Shown one piece after another: positions 8,562 to 17,805 of a stretch of DNA of 64,000 nt. This DNA comes from Nannocystis pusilla (GTDB lineage: Bacteria > Myxococcota_A > Polyangia > Nannocystales > Nannocystaceae). The translations under genes and the position numbers were made by a program. The notes beneath the pieces are model-generated. The model was not told where the DNA came from, made no database searches, and saw only the letters and a program-made list of their open reading frames with translations. Each line of letters begins with the position of its first letter. The first letter of the stretch is position 1. The DNA is taken from the NCBI RefSeq assembly GCF_020073745.1, contig NZ_JAIRAU010000001.1, positions 806,001 through 870,000 of the forward strand, in the 5' to 3' direction.

Positions 8562-8819
8562 TCACTTCTGTCGCAGCGCCGCCAGCTCGGCGCGGACACG
8601 ATGCCGAGGCGCCGCCGCCGAGGCCGCCCGTGCCGACGCGTCGCCTTGCTTGTAATAGAAGGACCGACTGGAGCCGACGAACGCCTCGCGCTCGAGCGCC
8701 GCGAAGTAATCGTTGAGCAGATCGAGCAGGAGGTGGCGCACGAACAGCTGGAGGCCGCTCTCGCCCATGTCGTCACTGACGGGGTAAAACACTCCGGGAA
8801 AGTCGCGCGACAGGCTCAT
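8562..8819 (-). pseudogene. Truncated Uma2-like (DUF820) remnant
   Basis: 85 aa. The start, with a VFYPVSDDMGES stretch followed by LLLDLLNDYF and FYYKQGDASA, matches the N-terminal third of Uma2-family putative restriction-like nucleases, which are normally near 190-250 aa and continue with a VAPDVF motif. Here that motif is missing and the frame dissolves into an Ala/Arg-rich tail, so the catalytic core is absent. This looks like a degraded copy; Uma2 families expand in multicellular bacteria. A functional short protein cannot be excluded. The similarity call is from memory of the family pattern. Confidence 0.45.
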
Positions 8820-8946
8820 TCAAGCCCCACGACGCCTTCCTGGCACGGCGCGGCGCGGCGTGCGACGGCCTTGCGCTCGCCGCACAGTCCTGGCATGGCA
8901 GTGACCTGGCGAGGCGCTCGCCGCGAGTCGTCCGCCCCCTGCAGCC

Positions 8947-10434
8947 ATGAACGCCCCCAAGCTCTCCACCAAGCCGCCGAGCGGCATGCGCGACTTCTTG
9001 CCCGCCGACATCGCCCGGCGTCAGCACGTCATCGACGTGGTGCGCCGGATCTACGGCAGTTACGGGTTCGTCCCGCTCGAGACCCCCGCGATCGAGAACC
9101 TCAGCACCTTGCTCGGCAAGTACGGCGACGAGGGCGACCAGCTGCTGTACCGGTTGCTGCACCGGCGCGACGCCCTGCAGCGCGGGCTCGAGGCGGGGGC
9201 CAAGCTGGTCGCCGATCTGTCGGAGGAGGCGCGCGGCGCTGTCGGCGACGACGCCAACCGCGAGGCGCGGGCGGACGTGCGGCTCTACGAGAGCCAGCTC
9301 GCCGATCAGGGGCTGCGCTACGACCTCACGGTCCCGCTGGCCCGCGTGGCCGCGCAGTACGACCTGCCGAAATTTTTCAAACGCTACCAGATCCAGCCGG
9401 TGTGGCGCGCCGATCGCCCGGGCAAGGGCAGGTTCCGCGAGTTCTACCAGTGCGACGTCGACGTCACCGGCACGCAGAGCCTCGTCGCCGAGGCGGAGGT
9501 GTGCGGCGCCGTGGCCGAGGTGCTGCACGCGCTCGGGTTCACCGACTTCAAGATCCGCGTCAACCACCGCAAGCTGCTGCGGGCCATGATGCACCACGCG
9601 GGCATCGACGTGGCCCACGAGGCGGCCGCGCTGGTGGCCCTCGACAAGCTCGACAAGGTCGGCCACGGCGGCGTGCTCGAGGAGCTCGCCGTCCGCGGGA
9701 TCGGCACCGAGGCGGCCAACAAGCTGATGATGCTGGTGCTGACCGCCGACGGCGAGCAGCTGTTCGGCTTCGACCTCAACAAGGTCGCCGAGGGGCCGAA
9801 GACGCCGATCAAGCGGGTGCGCAAGCAGATCACCGACGAGCTCGGGCTGAAGGCGCTCGACGACCTCGATCAGCTGTTCGACCTGCTGGCGGCCACGCCG
9901 GCCGGGCCGCACGTCTCGCTCAGCCTCGACCTCGCGCGCGGGCTCGGCTACTACACCGGCGCGATCTTCGAGATCGCGGTGCCCGACCTCGCCGGCAGCC
10001 TCGGCGGCGGCGGGCGCTACGACGACCTCGTCGGCATGTTCGGCAAGAAGCAGGTGCCGGCCGTCGGCTTCTCGCTCGGGCTCGAGCGGATCCTCGTCGT
10101 CATGGAGGAGCGGGGGATGTTCCCCGACCTGTCCATCGGGCCAGACGTGCTCCTGTGCTGGATGGAGGGCACCTCGCGGGTCGACGCGCTGCGAGTCGCG
10201 CACGCGCTGCGGCGGCAAGGGGTCAAGGTCGAGGTGTTCCCCGAGGAGGCCAAGCTCGGCAAGCAGCTGCAGTACGCCGACGCGCCCGGCGTGAAGGCGC
10301 CGGTCGCCGCGATCGTCGGCGCCGAGGAGCTCAAGGCCGGGCAGGTCACGCTCAAGCACCTGGCGAGCGGGGCGCAGGAGCGGGTCGCGCTCGAGGGCGC
10401 GGGCGAGGCGGTGCGCGTGCTGATGCGTCAGTGA
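8947..10434 (+). CDS. hisS: Histidyl-tRNA synthetase
   Basis: 495 aa class II synthetase. Motif 1 region PPSGMRDFLPADI opens the protein; motif 2 is QPVWRADRPGKGRFREFYQCD; the histidine-A box is GLGYYTGAIFEI; motif 3 is FSLGLERI. The C-terminal Rossmann-like anticodon domain (ALRVAHALRRQGVKVEVF onward) is present. It is longer than the roughly 420-aa E. coli enzyme because of an insert after YRLLHRRDALQ (about residues 80-115), as in several eukaryote-like HisRS. It stands alone, downstream of ileS and the Uma2 remnant. Confidence 0.93.
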   Translation: MNAPKLSTKPPSGMRDFLPADIARRQHVIDVVRRIYGSYGFVPLETPAIENLSTLLGKYGDEGDQLLYRLLHRRDALQRGLEAGAKLVADLSEEARGAVGDDANREARADVRLYESQLADQGLRYDLTVPLARVAAQYDLPKFFKRYQIQPVWRADRPGKGRFREFYQCDVDVTGTQSLVAEAEVCGAVAEVLHALGFTDFKIRVNHRKLLRAMMHHAGIDVAHEAAALVALDKLDKVGHGGVLEELAVRGIGTEAANKLMMLVLTADGEQLFGFDLNKVAEGPKTPIKRVRKQITDELGLKALDDLDQLFDLLAATPAGPHVSLSLDLARGLGYYTGAIFEIAVPDLAGSLGGGGRYDDLVGMFGKKQVPAVGFSLGLERILVVMEERGMFPDLSIGPDVLLCWMEGTSRVDALRVAHALRRQGVKVEVFPEEAKLGKQLQYADAPGVKAPVAAIVGAEELKAGQVTLKHLASGAQERVALEGAGEAVRVLMRQ

Positions 10435-10438
10435 GCTC

Positions 10439-10560
10439 GTGCCGCGGCCGGGTCATTTCGGGCAGCCCGGCGCGTGGCTCGTCGGTCCAGTCGTTGGCCC
10501 GACACGCTCTCTCCTCGCGCCTTGTCGGCCTGTCGGAGTCCGGCGCGAGGACGACTCGAA
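10439..10560. repeat. Dispersed intergenic repeat, copy A
   Basis: Blocks GTGCCGCGGCCGGGTCATTT, GCGCGTGGCTCGTCGGT and CTCGCGCC...GGCGCGAGG recur in the same order at 13237-13377. The last block is an inverted repeat (CTCGCGCC at 10514-10521, GGCGCGAG at 10542-10549) able to form a stem-loop. Copies differ by small indels and substitutions. Confidence 0.7.
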
Positions 10561-10781
10561 AGGACCCGGTCGCGGCGCGGCGAGCCGCGCGCGCGGCCGG
10601 CGGTCAGCGACTGGAGGCACGCGTGATCGAGTTCGACCAGGGTGAGCTGCGAACGAGCGAGCGGTGCTGCGAAACGACGCGGCGCGCTGTGCTGCGGGCG
10701 CCGCGCACTTCGACGCGTCGTGATCATCGGGGGCCCTCGCGGGCGTCGCCGCGGGCCGGGCGAGGCTGCCGCCGGCGGTGC

Positions 10782-10787
10782 TAGGAT
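10782..10787 (+). promoter_or_regulatory. Near-leaderless -10 box of the NtrC-type gene
   Basis: TAGGAT, in the context GCTAGGATCG, ends 9 nt before the ATG at 10797. The spacing implies a transcript starting at or within a few bases of the start codon. No convincing -35 box is visible. Confidence 0.4.
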
Positions 10788-10796
10788 CGTCGCCGC

Positions 10797-12245
<1,449 letters not shown>

Positions 12246-12292
12246 GCGCCGGCCCGGGCCGAGGTCGCCACGTTCGCAGAAGCCGATGCCGC

Positions 12293-12338
12293 ATGTCCCT
12301 CAAGACATGCCCGCATGAGCATGCCCCGGCGGGCATGT
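12293..12338. terminator. Palindromic cluster between convergent genes
   Basis: ATGTCC (12293) and ACATGCCC (12305) halves are followed by a clean hairpin: GCATGCCC (12319-12326), loop CGGC, GGGCATGT (12331-12338). It lies exactly between the convergent NtrC-type and RRM genes, so a bidirectional transcription-end role is plausible. There is no T-tract. Confidence 0.5.
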
Positions 12339-12346
12339 TCTAGGGG

Positions 12347-12592
12347 TCAGATCGCGAACTCGACGCGCAGGCGGTGGCCGGCGAAGGTCGAGCCGTCGAG
12401 GGCGCGGCGAGCGCCGTTGGCGGCGGCCTCGTCGGCGAAGGTGACGTAGGCGATGACGAGCTCGCGGCGGGGGATCAGGCGGACGTCGTCGATGACGCCG
12501 AAGCGGGCCCAGGCCTCGCGCAGGGCGTCGGAGGAGGCCGAAGCGGGCAGGCCTCCGACGTACAGCGTGCGGGTCTTGGCGGGCGCGGGCAT
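12347..12592 (-). CDS. Small RRM-domain RNA-binding protein
   Basis: 81 aa, a single RNA recognition motif. RNP2 is LYVGGL near the start and RNP1 is degenerate (ELVIAYVTFA), with the usual DALREAWARFGVIDDVRL helix and a RVEF end strand. Similar single-RRM proteins occur in cyanobacteria and many delta-proteobacteria and bind RNA in the cytosol; targets are unknown. Its ATG lies 2 bp after the plsY stop, so it is translated from the plsY transcript. Confidence 0.85.
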   Translation of the reverse strand: MPAPAKTRTLYVGGLPASASSDALREAWARFGVIDDVRLIPRRELVIAYVTFADEAAANGARRALDGSTFAGHRLRVEFAI

Positions 12593-12594
12593 GG

Positions 12595-13191
12595 TCAGGA
12601 CGGGGCTCTGCGCGAGCGGGCGAGCTCGCGGAGGTTGCCGCGGTGCCGGAGCCAGATCAGGGCGGCGATCGCGACGACCAACCCTTTGTAGGCCGGCGCC
12701 GTGTCGGTGATCAAGATGTGGAGCGCCGCGGCGTTGACGGCCGTGAGCGAGCCGATCGCAGACACGCGGGTGAGGGCGAGGGTCTGCACGTAGATGAGCG
12801 CGGCGAGCAGACCCGCGAGCGGCACGAGGGCGGCGAACACCCCGAGCGCGCAGGCGACACCCTTGCCGCCGCGGAACCCGAGGTAGACGGGGAAGATGTG
12901 GCCCAGGGTCGCTGCCAGTCCGACCCAGGCGAGCGCCGACGGGGGGTCAGGCAGGTCGCCGAGGCTCGAGCCCATGGCGAGGTGCACGGGCAGGTACGCC
13001 TTGACGACGTCGAGCACGAACACGACGAGGCCCCACTTCGCGCCGAGCACCCGCGAGGCATTGGTGGCGCCGATGTTGCCCGAGCCGAGCTGGCGGATGT
13101 CGACTCCGCGCAGATACCCGACCACCACACCCATCGGGATCGCTGCGACGAGGTAGGCGAACAGACACCACCCGAGGACGCTCAGAGCCAT
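12595..13191 (-). CDS. plsY: Glycerol-3-phosphate acyltransferase PlsY
   Basis: 198 aa polytopic inner-membrane enzyme that transfers the acyl group from acyl-phosphate to glycerol-3-phosphate, the first step of phospholipid synthesis. The family signatures are present: GSGNIGATNASR (motif 1), GFRGGKGVACALG (motif 2) and RHRGNLREL (motif 3), with about five hydrophobic segments. The ATG at 13191 is preferred over the in-frame GTG at 13218 because a TATGCT box (13206-13201) lies between them. Co-transcribed with the downstream RRM gene. Confidence 0.92.
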   Translation of the reverse strand: MALSVLGWCLFAYLVAAIPMGVVVGYLRGVDIRQLGSGNIGATNASRVLGAKWGLVVFVLDVVKAYLPVHLAMGSSLGDLPDPPSALAWVGLAATLGHIFPVYLGFRGGKGVACALGVFAALVPLAGLLAALIYVQTLALTRVSAIGSLTAVNAAALHILITDTAPAYKGLVVAIAALIWLRHRGNLRELARSRRAPS

Positions 13192-13200
13192 GACGCGCCC

Positions 13201-13206
13201 AGCATA
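13201..13206 (-). promoter_or_regulatory. Near-leaderless -10 box of plsY
   Basis: On the minus strand TATGCT ends 9 nt before the ATG at 13191, the same arrangement as several other genes in the window. It supports the shorter PlsY start. Confidence 0.4.
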
Positions 13207-13236
13207 TCCGCTCTCCACTACCCGGGCCTAGTGCTA

Positions 13237-13377
13237 GTGCCGCGACCGCGGCATTTCGGCCCTCCCTCGCTCGCTCTCCGCCACGCTGGCGCGTCGCTCG
13301 TCGGTTCCATGTCGCCCGAGATGCGCCCTCGTCGCGCCTTGCCGGCTCGCCGGCTCCGGGCGCGAGGAAGGTTCGAC
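13237..13377. repeat. Dispersed intergenic repeat, copy B
   Basis: Matches 10439-10560 block by block: GTGCCGCGACCGCGGCATTT, GCGCGTCGCTCGTCGGT, and TCGCGCCTTGCCGGC followed by GGCGCGAGGA. Copy B has about 20 extra bases between the first and second blocks. It fills most of the gap between plsY and hisIE. Confidence 0.7.
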
Positions 13378-13433
13378 ATGCCCGCTCGCAGATCCTGCCG
13401 AGGCACCGGCGGCCACGTGGCGCGCCGTCGGTG

Positions 13434-14168
13434 TCAGCCCGACGGCGGGCGCTCGTCCGGGTCGGCGGCGGACGCGGCGGTCTGGGTGCGCGCGGCCTTC
13501 TCGTCGAGGCCGCTGCGACCCATGCGGCGCGCGAGCACGGCGGCGACGTCGGCGAGGGCGACGTCGGCGTGGGCGAGGCCGACGAGGGCGTGAAACACGA
13601 GGTCGGCGGCCTCGCGGGCGACGTGGTCGCGGTCGGTGCCGGCCAGCGCCTCGGCCAGCTCGCCGGCCTCCTCGGCCAGCTTGGCGGCGAGCTTCGGCGC
13701 GCCGGCGGCGAGCAGCTCGCGGACGTAGCTCTTGCCGTCGCGGTTGGTCATCCCGCGCCCGGCCTTGCGCTCGCAGATCTCCGCGAACACCTGCTCGAAC
13801 ACGGCGCTCGGGCGCGGGGCGGGCGGCTCGCCGACGGGGCGGAAGAAGCAGCTCGGCGCGCCGGTGTGGCAGGTCGGGCCGCGCGGGACGGCCTGCACCA
13901 GCAGCGCGTCGGCGTCGCAGTCGACGTGGAGCCCGCGCAGCTCGAGGGTGTGGCCCGAGGTCTCGCCCTTCTCCCACAGCTGCTGCCGGCTGCGGCTCCA
14001 GAACGTCACGCGCCCGCCCGCCAGGGTGCGCGCCAGCGCCTCGGCGTTCATGTACCCGAGCATGAGCACCTCGCCGGTGTCCGCGTGCTGGACGACGGCG
14101 GCGACCAGGCCGTCGGGCCCGGGCGTCAGCGTCGACCACAGCGCGGCGGGGTCTGTCGGGAGGGACAT
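13434..14168 (-). CDS. hisIE: Bifunctional phosphoribosyl-AMP cyclohydrolase / phosphoribosyl-ATP pyrophosphatase
   Basis: 244 aa. The HisI half (about 1-125) catalyses step 3 of histidine synthesis and has the zinc ligands in [20 protein letters not shown] and [17 protein letters not shown]. The HisE half (about 135-230) performs step 2 and has the MazG-like [10 protein letters not shown] and [10 protein letters not shown] helices. The C-terminal 15 residues are low-complexity. It is last in the hisH-hisA-hisF-hisIE operon. Its start codon sits inside a perfect GGACATGTCC palindrome (14163-14172), which may affect initiation. Confidence 0.93.
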   Translation of the reverse strand: MSLPTDPAALWSTLTPGPDGLVAAVVQHADTGEVLMLGYMNAEALARTLAGGRVTFWSRSRQQLWEKGETSGHTLELRGLHVDCDADALLVQAVPRGPTCHTGAPSCFFRPVGEPPAPRPSAVFEQVFAEICERKAGRGMTNRDGKSYVRELLAAGAPKLAAKLAEEAGELAEALAGTDRDHVAREAADLVFHALVGLAHADVALADVAAVLARRMGRSGLDEKAARTQTAASAADPDERPPSG

Positions 14169-14214
14169 GTCCGAACCGCCAGGTACTTCAGGCCATGGCC
14201 TTCAGGGCATGCCC
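14163..14214. repeat. Palindrome cluster in the hisF-hisIE gap
   Basis: GGACATGTCC at 14163-14172 overlaps the hisIE start codon, and further GGCCATGGCC (14191-14200) and GGGCATGCCCC (14205-14215) palindromes fill the 52-bp gap to hisF. These are tandem variants of the same palindromic element. Confidence 0.6.
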
Positions 14215-14220
14215 CTTCGG

Positions 14221-15036
14221 TCAGCCGGTGATGAGCACCCCGCGCGGGGCCTCGTGCGGGCGGACCGGGATGCCGTGGTCGGCGAGGTAGTGCTTGGCCT
14301 GGGCGATGGTGTAGAGGCCGAAGTGGAAGATCGAGGCGGCGAGCGCGGCGTCGGCGGCGCCCTCCTTGGGGTCGAGGCCCTGGCGCAGGTGCTCGAGCGA
14401 GCCGACGCCGCCGCTGGCGATCACCGGGATCGGCACGCGCTGGCTGACCTCGCGAGTGATCGCCAGGTCGTAGCCGTCGCGGGTGCCGTCCTTGTCCATC
14501 GAGGTCAGCAAGATCTCTCCGGCGCCGAGGGCGGCCGCCTGCTCGCACCACGACAGCGCGTCGAGGCCGGTCGAGCGGGTGCCGCCGTGGATCACGACCT
14601 CGTAGAGCGGGTCGGTCTCGCCGGGCAGCGGCTTCAGCTGGCGCACGTCGACGGCGACGACGATGCACTGGCTGCCGTAGCGGTCGGCGAGCTGGCGGAT
14701 CAGCAGCGGGTTGGCGACGGCGGCGCTGTTGACGGCGACCTTGTCGGCGCCCGCGCCCAGGAGGCGGCGCACGTCGGCCTCGCGGCGGACGCCGCCGCCG
14801 ACGGTCAGCGGCGTGAAGATCTGGCCGGCCACGCGGCGGACGACGTCGACGAAGGTGTCGCGGCCCTCGGTGGTCGCGGTGATGTCGAGGAGGCACAGCT
14901 CGTCGGCGCCTTGCGAGTCGTAGGCGCGCGCGGCCTCGACGGGGTCGCCCGTGTCGCGCAGGTTGGCGAAATGGACGCCCTTGACGACCCGGCCGTTTTT
15001 AATATCGAGGCAGGGGATCACACGGCGCTTCAACAT
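14221..15036 (-). CDS. hisF: Imidazole glycerol phosphate synthase, cyclase subunit
   Basis: 271 aa TIM barrel. It converts PRFAR plus ammonia (delivered by HisH) to IGP and AICAR. Catalytic Asp is in the [12 protein letters not shown] strand at the N-terminus and the second in VAVDV; phosphate-binding loops TVGGGVR and IASGGVGS are present. Its start overlaps the hisA stop by 7 bp, indicating translational coupling in the his operon. The length is normal with a short C-terminal extension. Confidence 0.95.
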   Translation of the reverse strand: MLKRRVIPCLDIKNGRVVKGVHFANLRDTGDPVEAARAYDSQGADELCLLDITATTEGRDTFVDVVRRVAGQIFTPLTVGGGVRREADVRRLLGAGADKVAVNSAAVANPLLIRQLADRYGSQCIVVAVDVRQLKPLPGETDPLYEVVIHGGTRSTGLDALSWCEQAAALGAGEILLTSMDKDGTRDGYDLAITREVSQRVPIPVIASGGVGSLEHLRQGLDPKEGAADAALAASIFHFGLYTIAQAKHYLADHGIPVRPHEAPRGVLITG

Positions 15037-15752
15037 CGAGCGAGGGCCTCCTCCAACGTAAAGCTACCTTCGTAGAGCGCGCGCCCGAGGACGACCGCGC
15101 GCACGTCGGCGGCGCGCAGGGCGTCGAGGTCGGCGAGCGAGCCGACGCCGCCGCTGGCGATCACGAGGACGCTCGGCACGGCGCGTTGCAGGCTGACTGT
15201 GGCGTCGACGGCCGGACCGCACTGCAGGCCGTCGCGGGCGATGTCGGTGTGCAGCAGGGCGGCGGCGCCCCAGATCGCGGCGGTCTTGGCGAGGGCCAGC
15301 GCGGGCACGGCGGTCGGCTCCTGCCAGCCGGCGAGCGCGACCAGGCCGTCGCGCGCGTCGATGGCGACGATGATGCGGCCGGGGTGCTGGCGGCACAGCA
15401 GCGACACGGCGTCGGGGTCGCGCACCGCGAGGGTGCCGACGACGACGTAGTCGGCGCCGGTGTCGAGCATCGCCAGCACGGCCGCGGTGTCGCGCAGGCC
15501 GCCGCCGACCTCGACCTCGGCGCCGCCCTCGTGGGCGACGGCGACGAGCCGGCGGACGAGGTCGGTCTGGACCGGGCGGCCGGCGAAGGCGCCGTCGAGG
15601 TCGACGATGTGGACCCGCCGGGCGCCGGCGCCGAGGAATTCGCGCAGGGCGGCGCACGGGTCGTCGGCGTAGATCGTCGCTTGCCGCGGGTCGCCCTCGC
15701 GCAGGCGCACCGCCTTGCCGCCCATCAGATCGATGGCGGGGATGGCCAGCAT
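15030..15752 (-). CDS. hisA: ProFAR isomerase HisA
   Basis: 240 aa TIM-barrel isomerase, step 4 of histidine synthesis. N-terminus [20 protein letters not shown] contains the catalytic Asp8; EVGGGLRD and IASGGVGS are the phosphate-binding loops; the second catalytic Asp is in HTDIARDG. The ATG at 15752 shares a base with the hisH stop (TGATG). An upstream in-frame extension to 15893 shadows hisH and is not used. Confidence 0.95.
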   Translation of the reverse strand: MLAIPAIDLMGGKAVRLREGDPRQATIYADDPCAALREFLGAGARRVHIVDLDGAFAGRPVQTDLVRRLVAVAHEGGAEVEVGGGLRDTAAVLAMLDTGADYVVVGTLAVRDPDAVSLLCRQHPGRIIVAIDARDGLVALAGWQEPTAVPALALAKTAAIWGAAALLHTDIARDGLQCGPAVDATVSLQRAVPSVLVIASGGVGSLADLDALRAADVRAVVLGRALYEGSFTLEEALARC

Positions 15753-16372
15753 CAGGCGCGGCCTCCGAGGATGAAGCTGCGGAGGAACCGGAGCCCCGAC
15801 CACTGGCTCTTCTCGGGGTGGAACTGACAGCCGAACACGTTGCCGCGGGCGATCGTGGCCGGGAATTCGACGCTGCCGTAGCGACACCACCACATCACCA
15901 GGCTGGGGTCCGGCGTCTCGACGTAGTAGCTGTGGGCGAAGTAGAAGTGCTCGCCGGTCGGCTGCACGTCGCTCCAGCCCATGTGCGGGATCTTCAGGCG
16001 CGCCGACTCCGGGTCCTCGCCGGCGCGCATGTCGGCCGGGAACCGGCGCACCTGGCCCGGCAGCACCTTGAGGCCGTCGAAGCCGCCGCTCTCCTCGCTC
16101 TGCTCGAACAGCAGCTGCATGCCGAGGCAGATGCCGAGGAACGGGTCGCCGCGCTCGATGACCATGCGCAGGGCCGCGCCCATGGCCCCGTCGACGAGCG
16201 CGCGCGTGGTCGGCCCGAACGAGCCCTGGCCGGGGAAGACCACCATGCGCGCGGTGGCGACGCGGTCGGGGTCGCTGGAGACGATCACCGAGGCGCCGAC
16301 CTGGATCAACGCGTGTTCGACGCTATCCAGGTTCCCGAGCTGACTGTCGACCAGGATGACTTCGCGCGGCAT
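15752..16372 (-). CDS. hisH: Imidazole glycerol phosphate synthase, glutaminase subunit
   Basis: 206 aa class I glutamine amidotransferase that supplies ammonia to HisF. Nucleophile Cys82 is in GICLGMQ and the His185/Glu187 pair in FHPEKS completes the triad; the oxyanion-strand sequence is VVFPGQGSFG. It is the first gene of the four-gene operon hisH-A-F-IE; hisG, D, C and B are not in the window. Confidence 0.94.
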   Translation of the reverse strand: MPREVILVDSQLGNLDSVEHALIQVGASVIVSSDPDRVATARMVVFPGQGSFGPTTRALVDGAMGAALRMVIERGDPFLGICLGMQLLFEQSEESGGFDGLKVLPGQVRRFPADMRAGEDPESARLKIPHMGWSDVQPTGEHFYFAHSYYVETPDPSLVMWWCRYGSVEFPATIARGNVFGCQFHPEKSQWSGLRFLRSFILGGRA

Positions 16373-16422
16373 GAGGGAACAGCCGGGTTTTTATCACAGG
16401 TCCGTCGAGATCCAGCCGGCTT

Positions 16423-16446
16423 TTACGTGACACCGTACGTAACCGT
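16423..16446. promoter_or_regulatory. Dyad upstream of hisH
   Basis: TTACGT (16423-16428) and ACGTAA (16437-16442) form an inverted repeat, overlapping a second imperfect dyad ACACCGT...ACCGTGT. It lies about 50-75 bp ahead of the hisH start, a suitable place for an operator. A TGTGATAAA sequence on the minus strand (16398-16390) may be the -10 box. Confidence 0.35.
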
Positions 16447-16641
16447 GTACCGGGCCCCCAGCGCGAAGATCTGAAAATGTCAAGAGCGGAATTCGTGGTC
16501 ACGCGCGCTCGCACGGCGAACTTGGGCGGGGCCGCGCGCCGGGCCCCGTCGCTGCGGCTGTCCTCGCGGACAGCGGCGGCCCGCGGGCGCCGGAGGGCCC
16601 GGATTTCGTGGTATAGCCGCGTCTCACCGGCTGGAGGCACG

Positions 16642-17805
16642 ATGCGCGTCGCGGCACGTCGAGGCATGTGGGGGTTCGGGGTGGCGCTGCTGATCGCCGC
16701 GTGCGGGGAGCCGGGCCAGGGCGCCGCGACGGGCCCGGCGCCGGTCGTCGACCCGACCGCCGAGGCGGCGATCCTGGCCGTGGTCGAGGGCCGGGTGACC
16801 GTCCGCGACGCCCAGGGCGGCGAAACCGAGGCCCGCGCCGAGATGCCGCTGACCCGCGGCGACACCGTGGTGACCACCCCCGGGTCGCTGGCCGTGGTGC
16901 TGCTGGCCAACGGCTACGTGCTCAAGCTCGAGGAGGACCAGGCCACGCCGGTGCGCGCCCTGGCCCACCTCGACGATCCCCCGCCGGCCGAGAGCGCGGC
17001 CGAGCTGTTCGAGAAGGCCCTCGGCGCCGAGGCGTTCGCCCGCGTCGGCGGGGCCGGCCGGCTCGAGCGCATCGCCGGCTGGAACGCTCGCCGGGCCTCC
17101 GGCGAGACCCCGGCGCCGGTGACCAGGTCGGAGGCCGCGCCCGCGCCCGTGAAGTTCGACCCGCCGGCGCCGGAGGAGGCCGCGCCGGTGGCGGCGCCGA
17201 TGGCCGACCCGCTGGCCGACAGCAAGCACGGCCGCGGGGTCGACCTCGACGACGCGGACGGCTCCGCCGACAGCCGGACCAAGGGCAAGTCGGGCAGCCC
17301 GGCGCCGCCGCGGCCCGACAAGAAAGCCGACGACGCCGCCGGCCCGGCCGATCCGCTCGCGTCTCCGCCGGCCCAGGAGCCGAGCCCCTCGGGCGCCGAC
17401 GCGAAGAAGCAGTCGAGCAAGAAAGCGCCGCAGGCCGAGGCCGACGGCGCGAGCCCGGCGCCCGGCGGGGTCTCGGTGCCCGCCACCGAGTCGTCGTCGT
17501 CGTCGCCCCCCGCGGTCGACCTGGTCGACTCGTGGATCTTCGAGACAGGTCCCGAAACACAGGTCACGAGGACCAGCCTGCCCGAGGCGCTCAAGTCGCG
17601 GCGCAAGGCGCTGGCGCAGTGCGTCGCGTCGGCGCTGCCCGGGGTCGTCGCGCCCGAGCTGCGGCTCAGGGTGGCAGGCGGGGTCGTCAAGGAGGTCGCG
17701 CTCGGCGGCGGCAAGCCGGCGCCCGCGTGCGCCCGCGAGCTGCTCGACCAGCGGCTGGCCGGGGTGGCCGGCGACGGCTGGGTGATCGTGCGCGTAAGGC
17801 GGTGA
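16642..17805 (+). CDS. FecR-like lipoprotein with AgmX/PglI-like C-terminal domain
   Basis: 387 aa from the ATG at 16642, preceded by GGAGG. A lipobox ALLIAAC gives a lipoprotein. Residues about 35-110 resemble a FecR domain (VVEGRVTVRD, RGDTVVTTPGSLAVVLLANG). A long Pro/Ala/Lys/Ser-rich linker follows to about 290. The last 80 residues have a Cys at each end of a strand pattern (LAQCVASALPG, LRLRVAGGVVKEV, ACARELLDQRL), resembling the AgmX/PglI C-terminal domain of gliding proteins, though shortened. Its stop overlaps the next ATG (TGATG), so it is coupled to the CHASE2 cyclase, suggesting an envelope sensor partner. The longer frame to 16477 has no signal and is rejected. Confidence 0.65.
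   Translation: MRVAARRGMWGFGVALLIAACGEPGQGAATGPAPVVDPTAEAAILAVVEGRVTVRDAQGGETEARAEMPLTRGDTVVTTPGSLAVVLLANGYVLKLEEDQATPVRALAHLDDPPPAESAAELFEKALGAEAFARVGGAGRLERIAGWNARRASGETPAPVTRSEAAPAPVKFDPPAPEEAAPVAAPMADPLADSKHGRGVDLDDADGSADSRTKGKSGSPAPPRPDKKADDAAGPADPLASPPAQEPSPSGADAKKQSSKKAPQAEADGASPAPGGVSVPATESSSSSPPAVDLVDSWIFETGPETQVTRTSLPEALKSRRKALAQCVASALPGVVAPELRLRVAGGVVKEVALGGGKPAPACARELLDQRLAGVAGDGWVIVRVRR

Larger units (their letters stand above)
10435..10796. other. 362-bp intergenic region with a dispersed repeat
   Basis: No gene is seen. The 5' part (10439-10560) is a copy of a dispersed repeat found again at 13237-13377. The 3' end carries the putative promoter box of the NtrC-type regulator. 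Confidence 0.6.
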
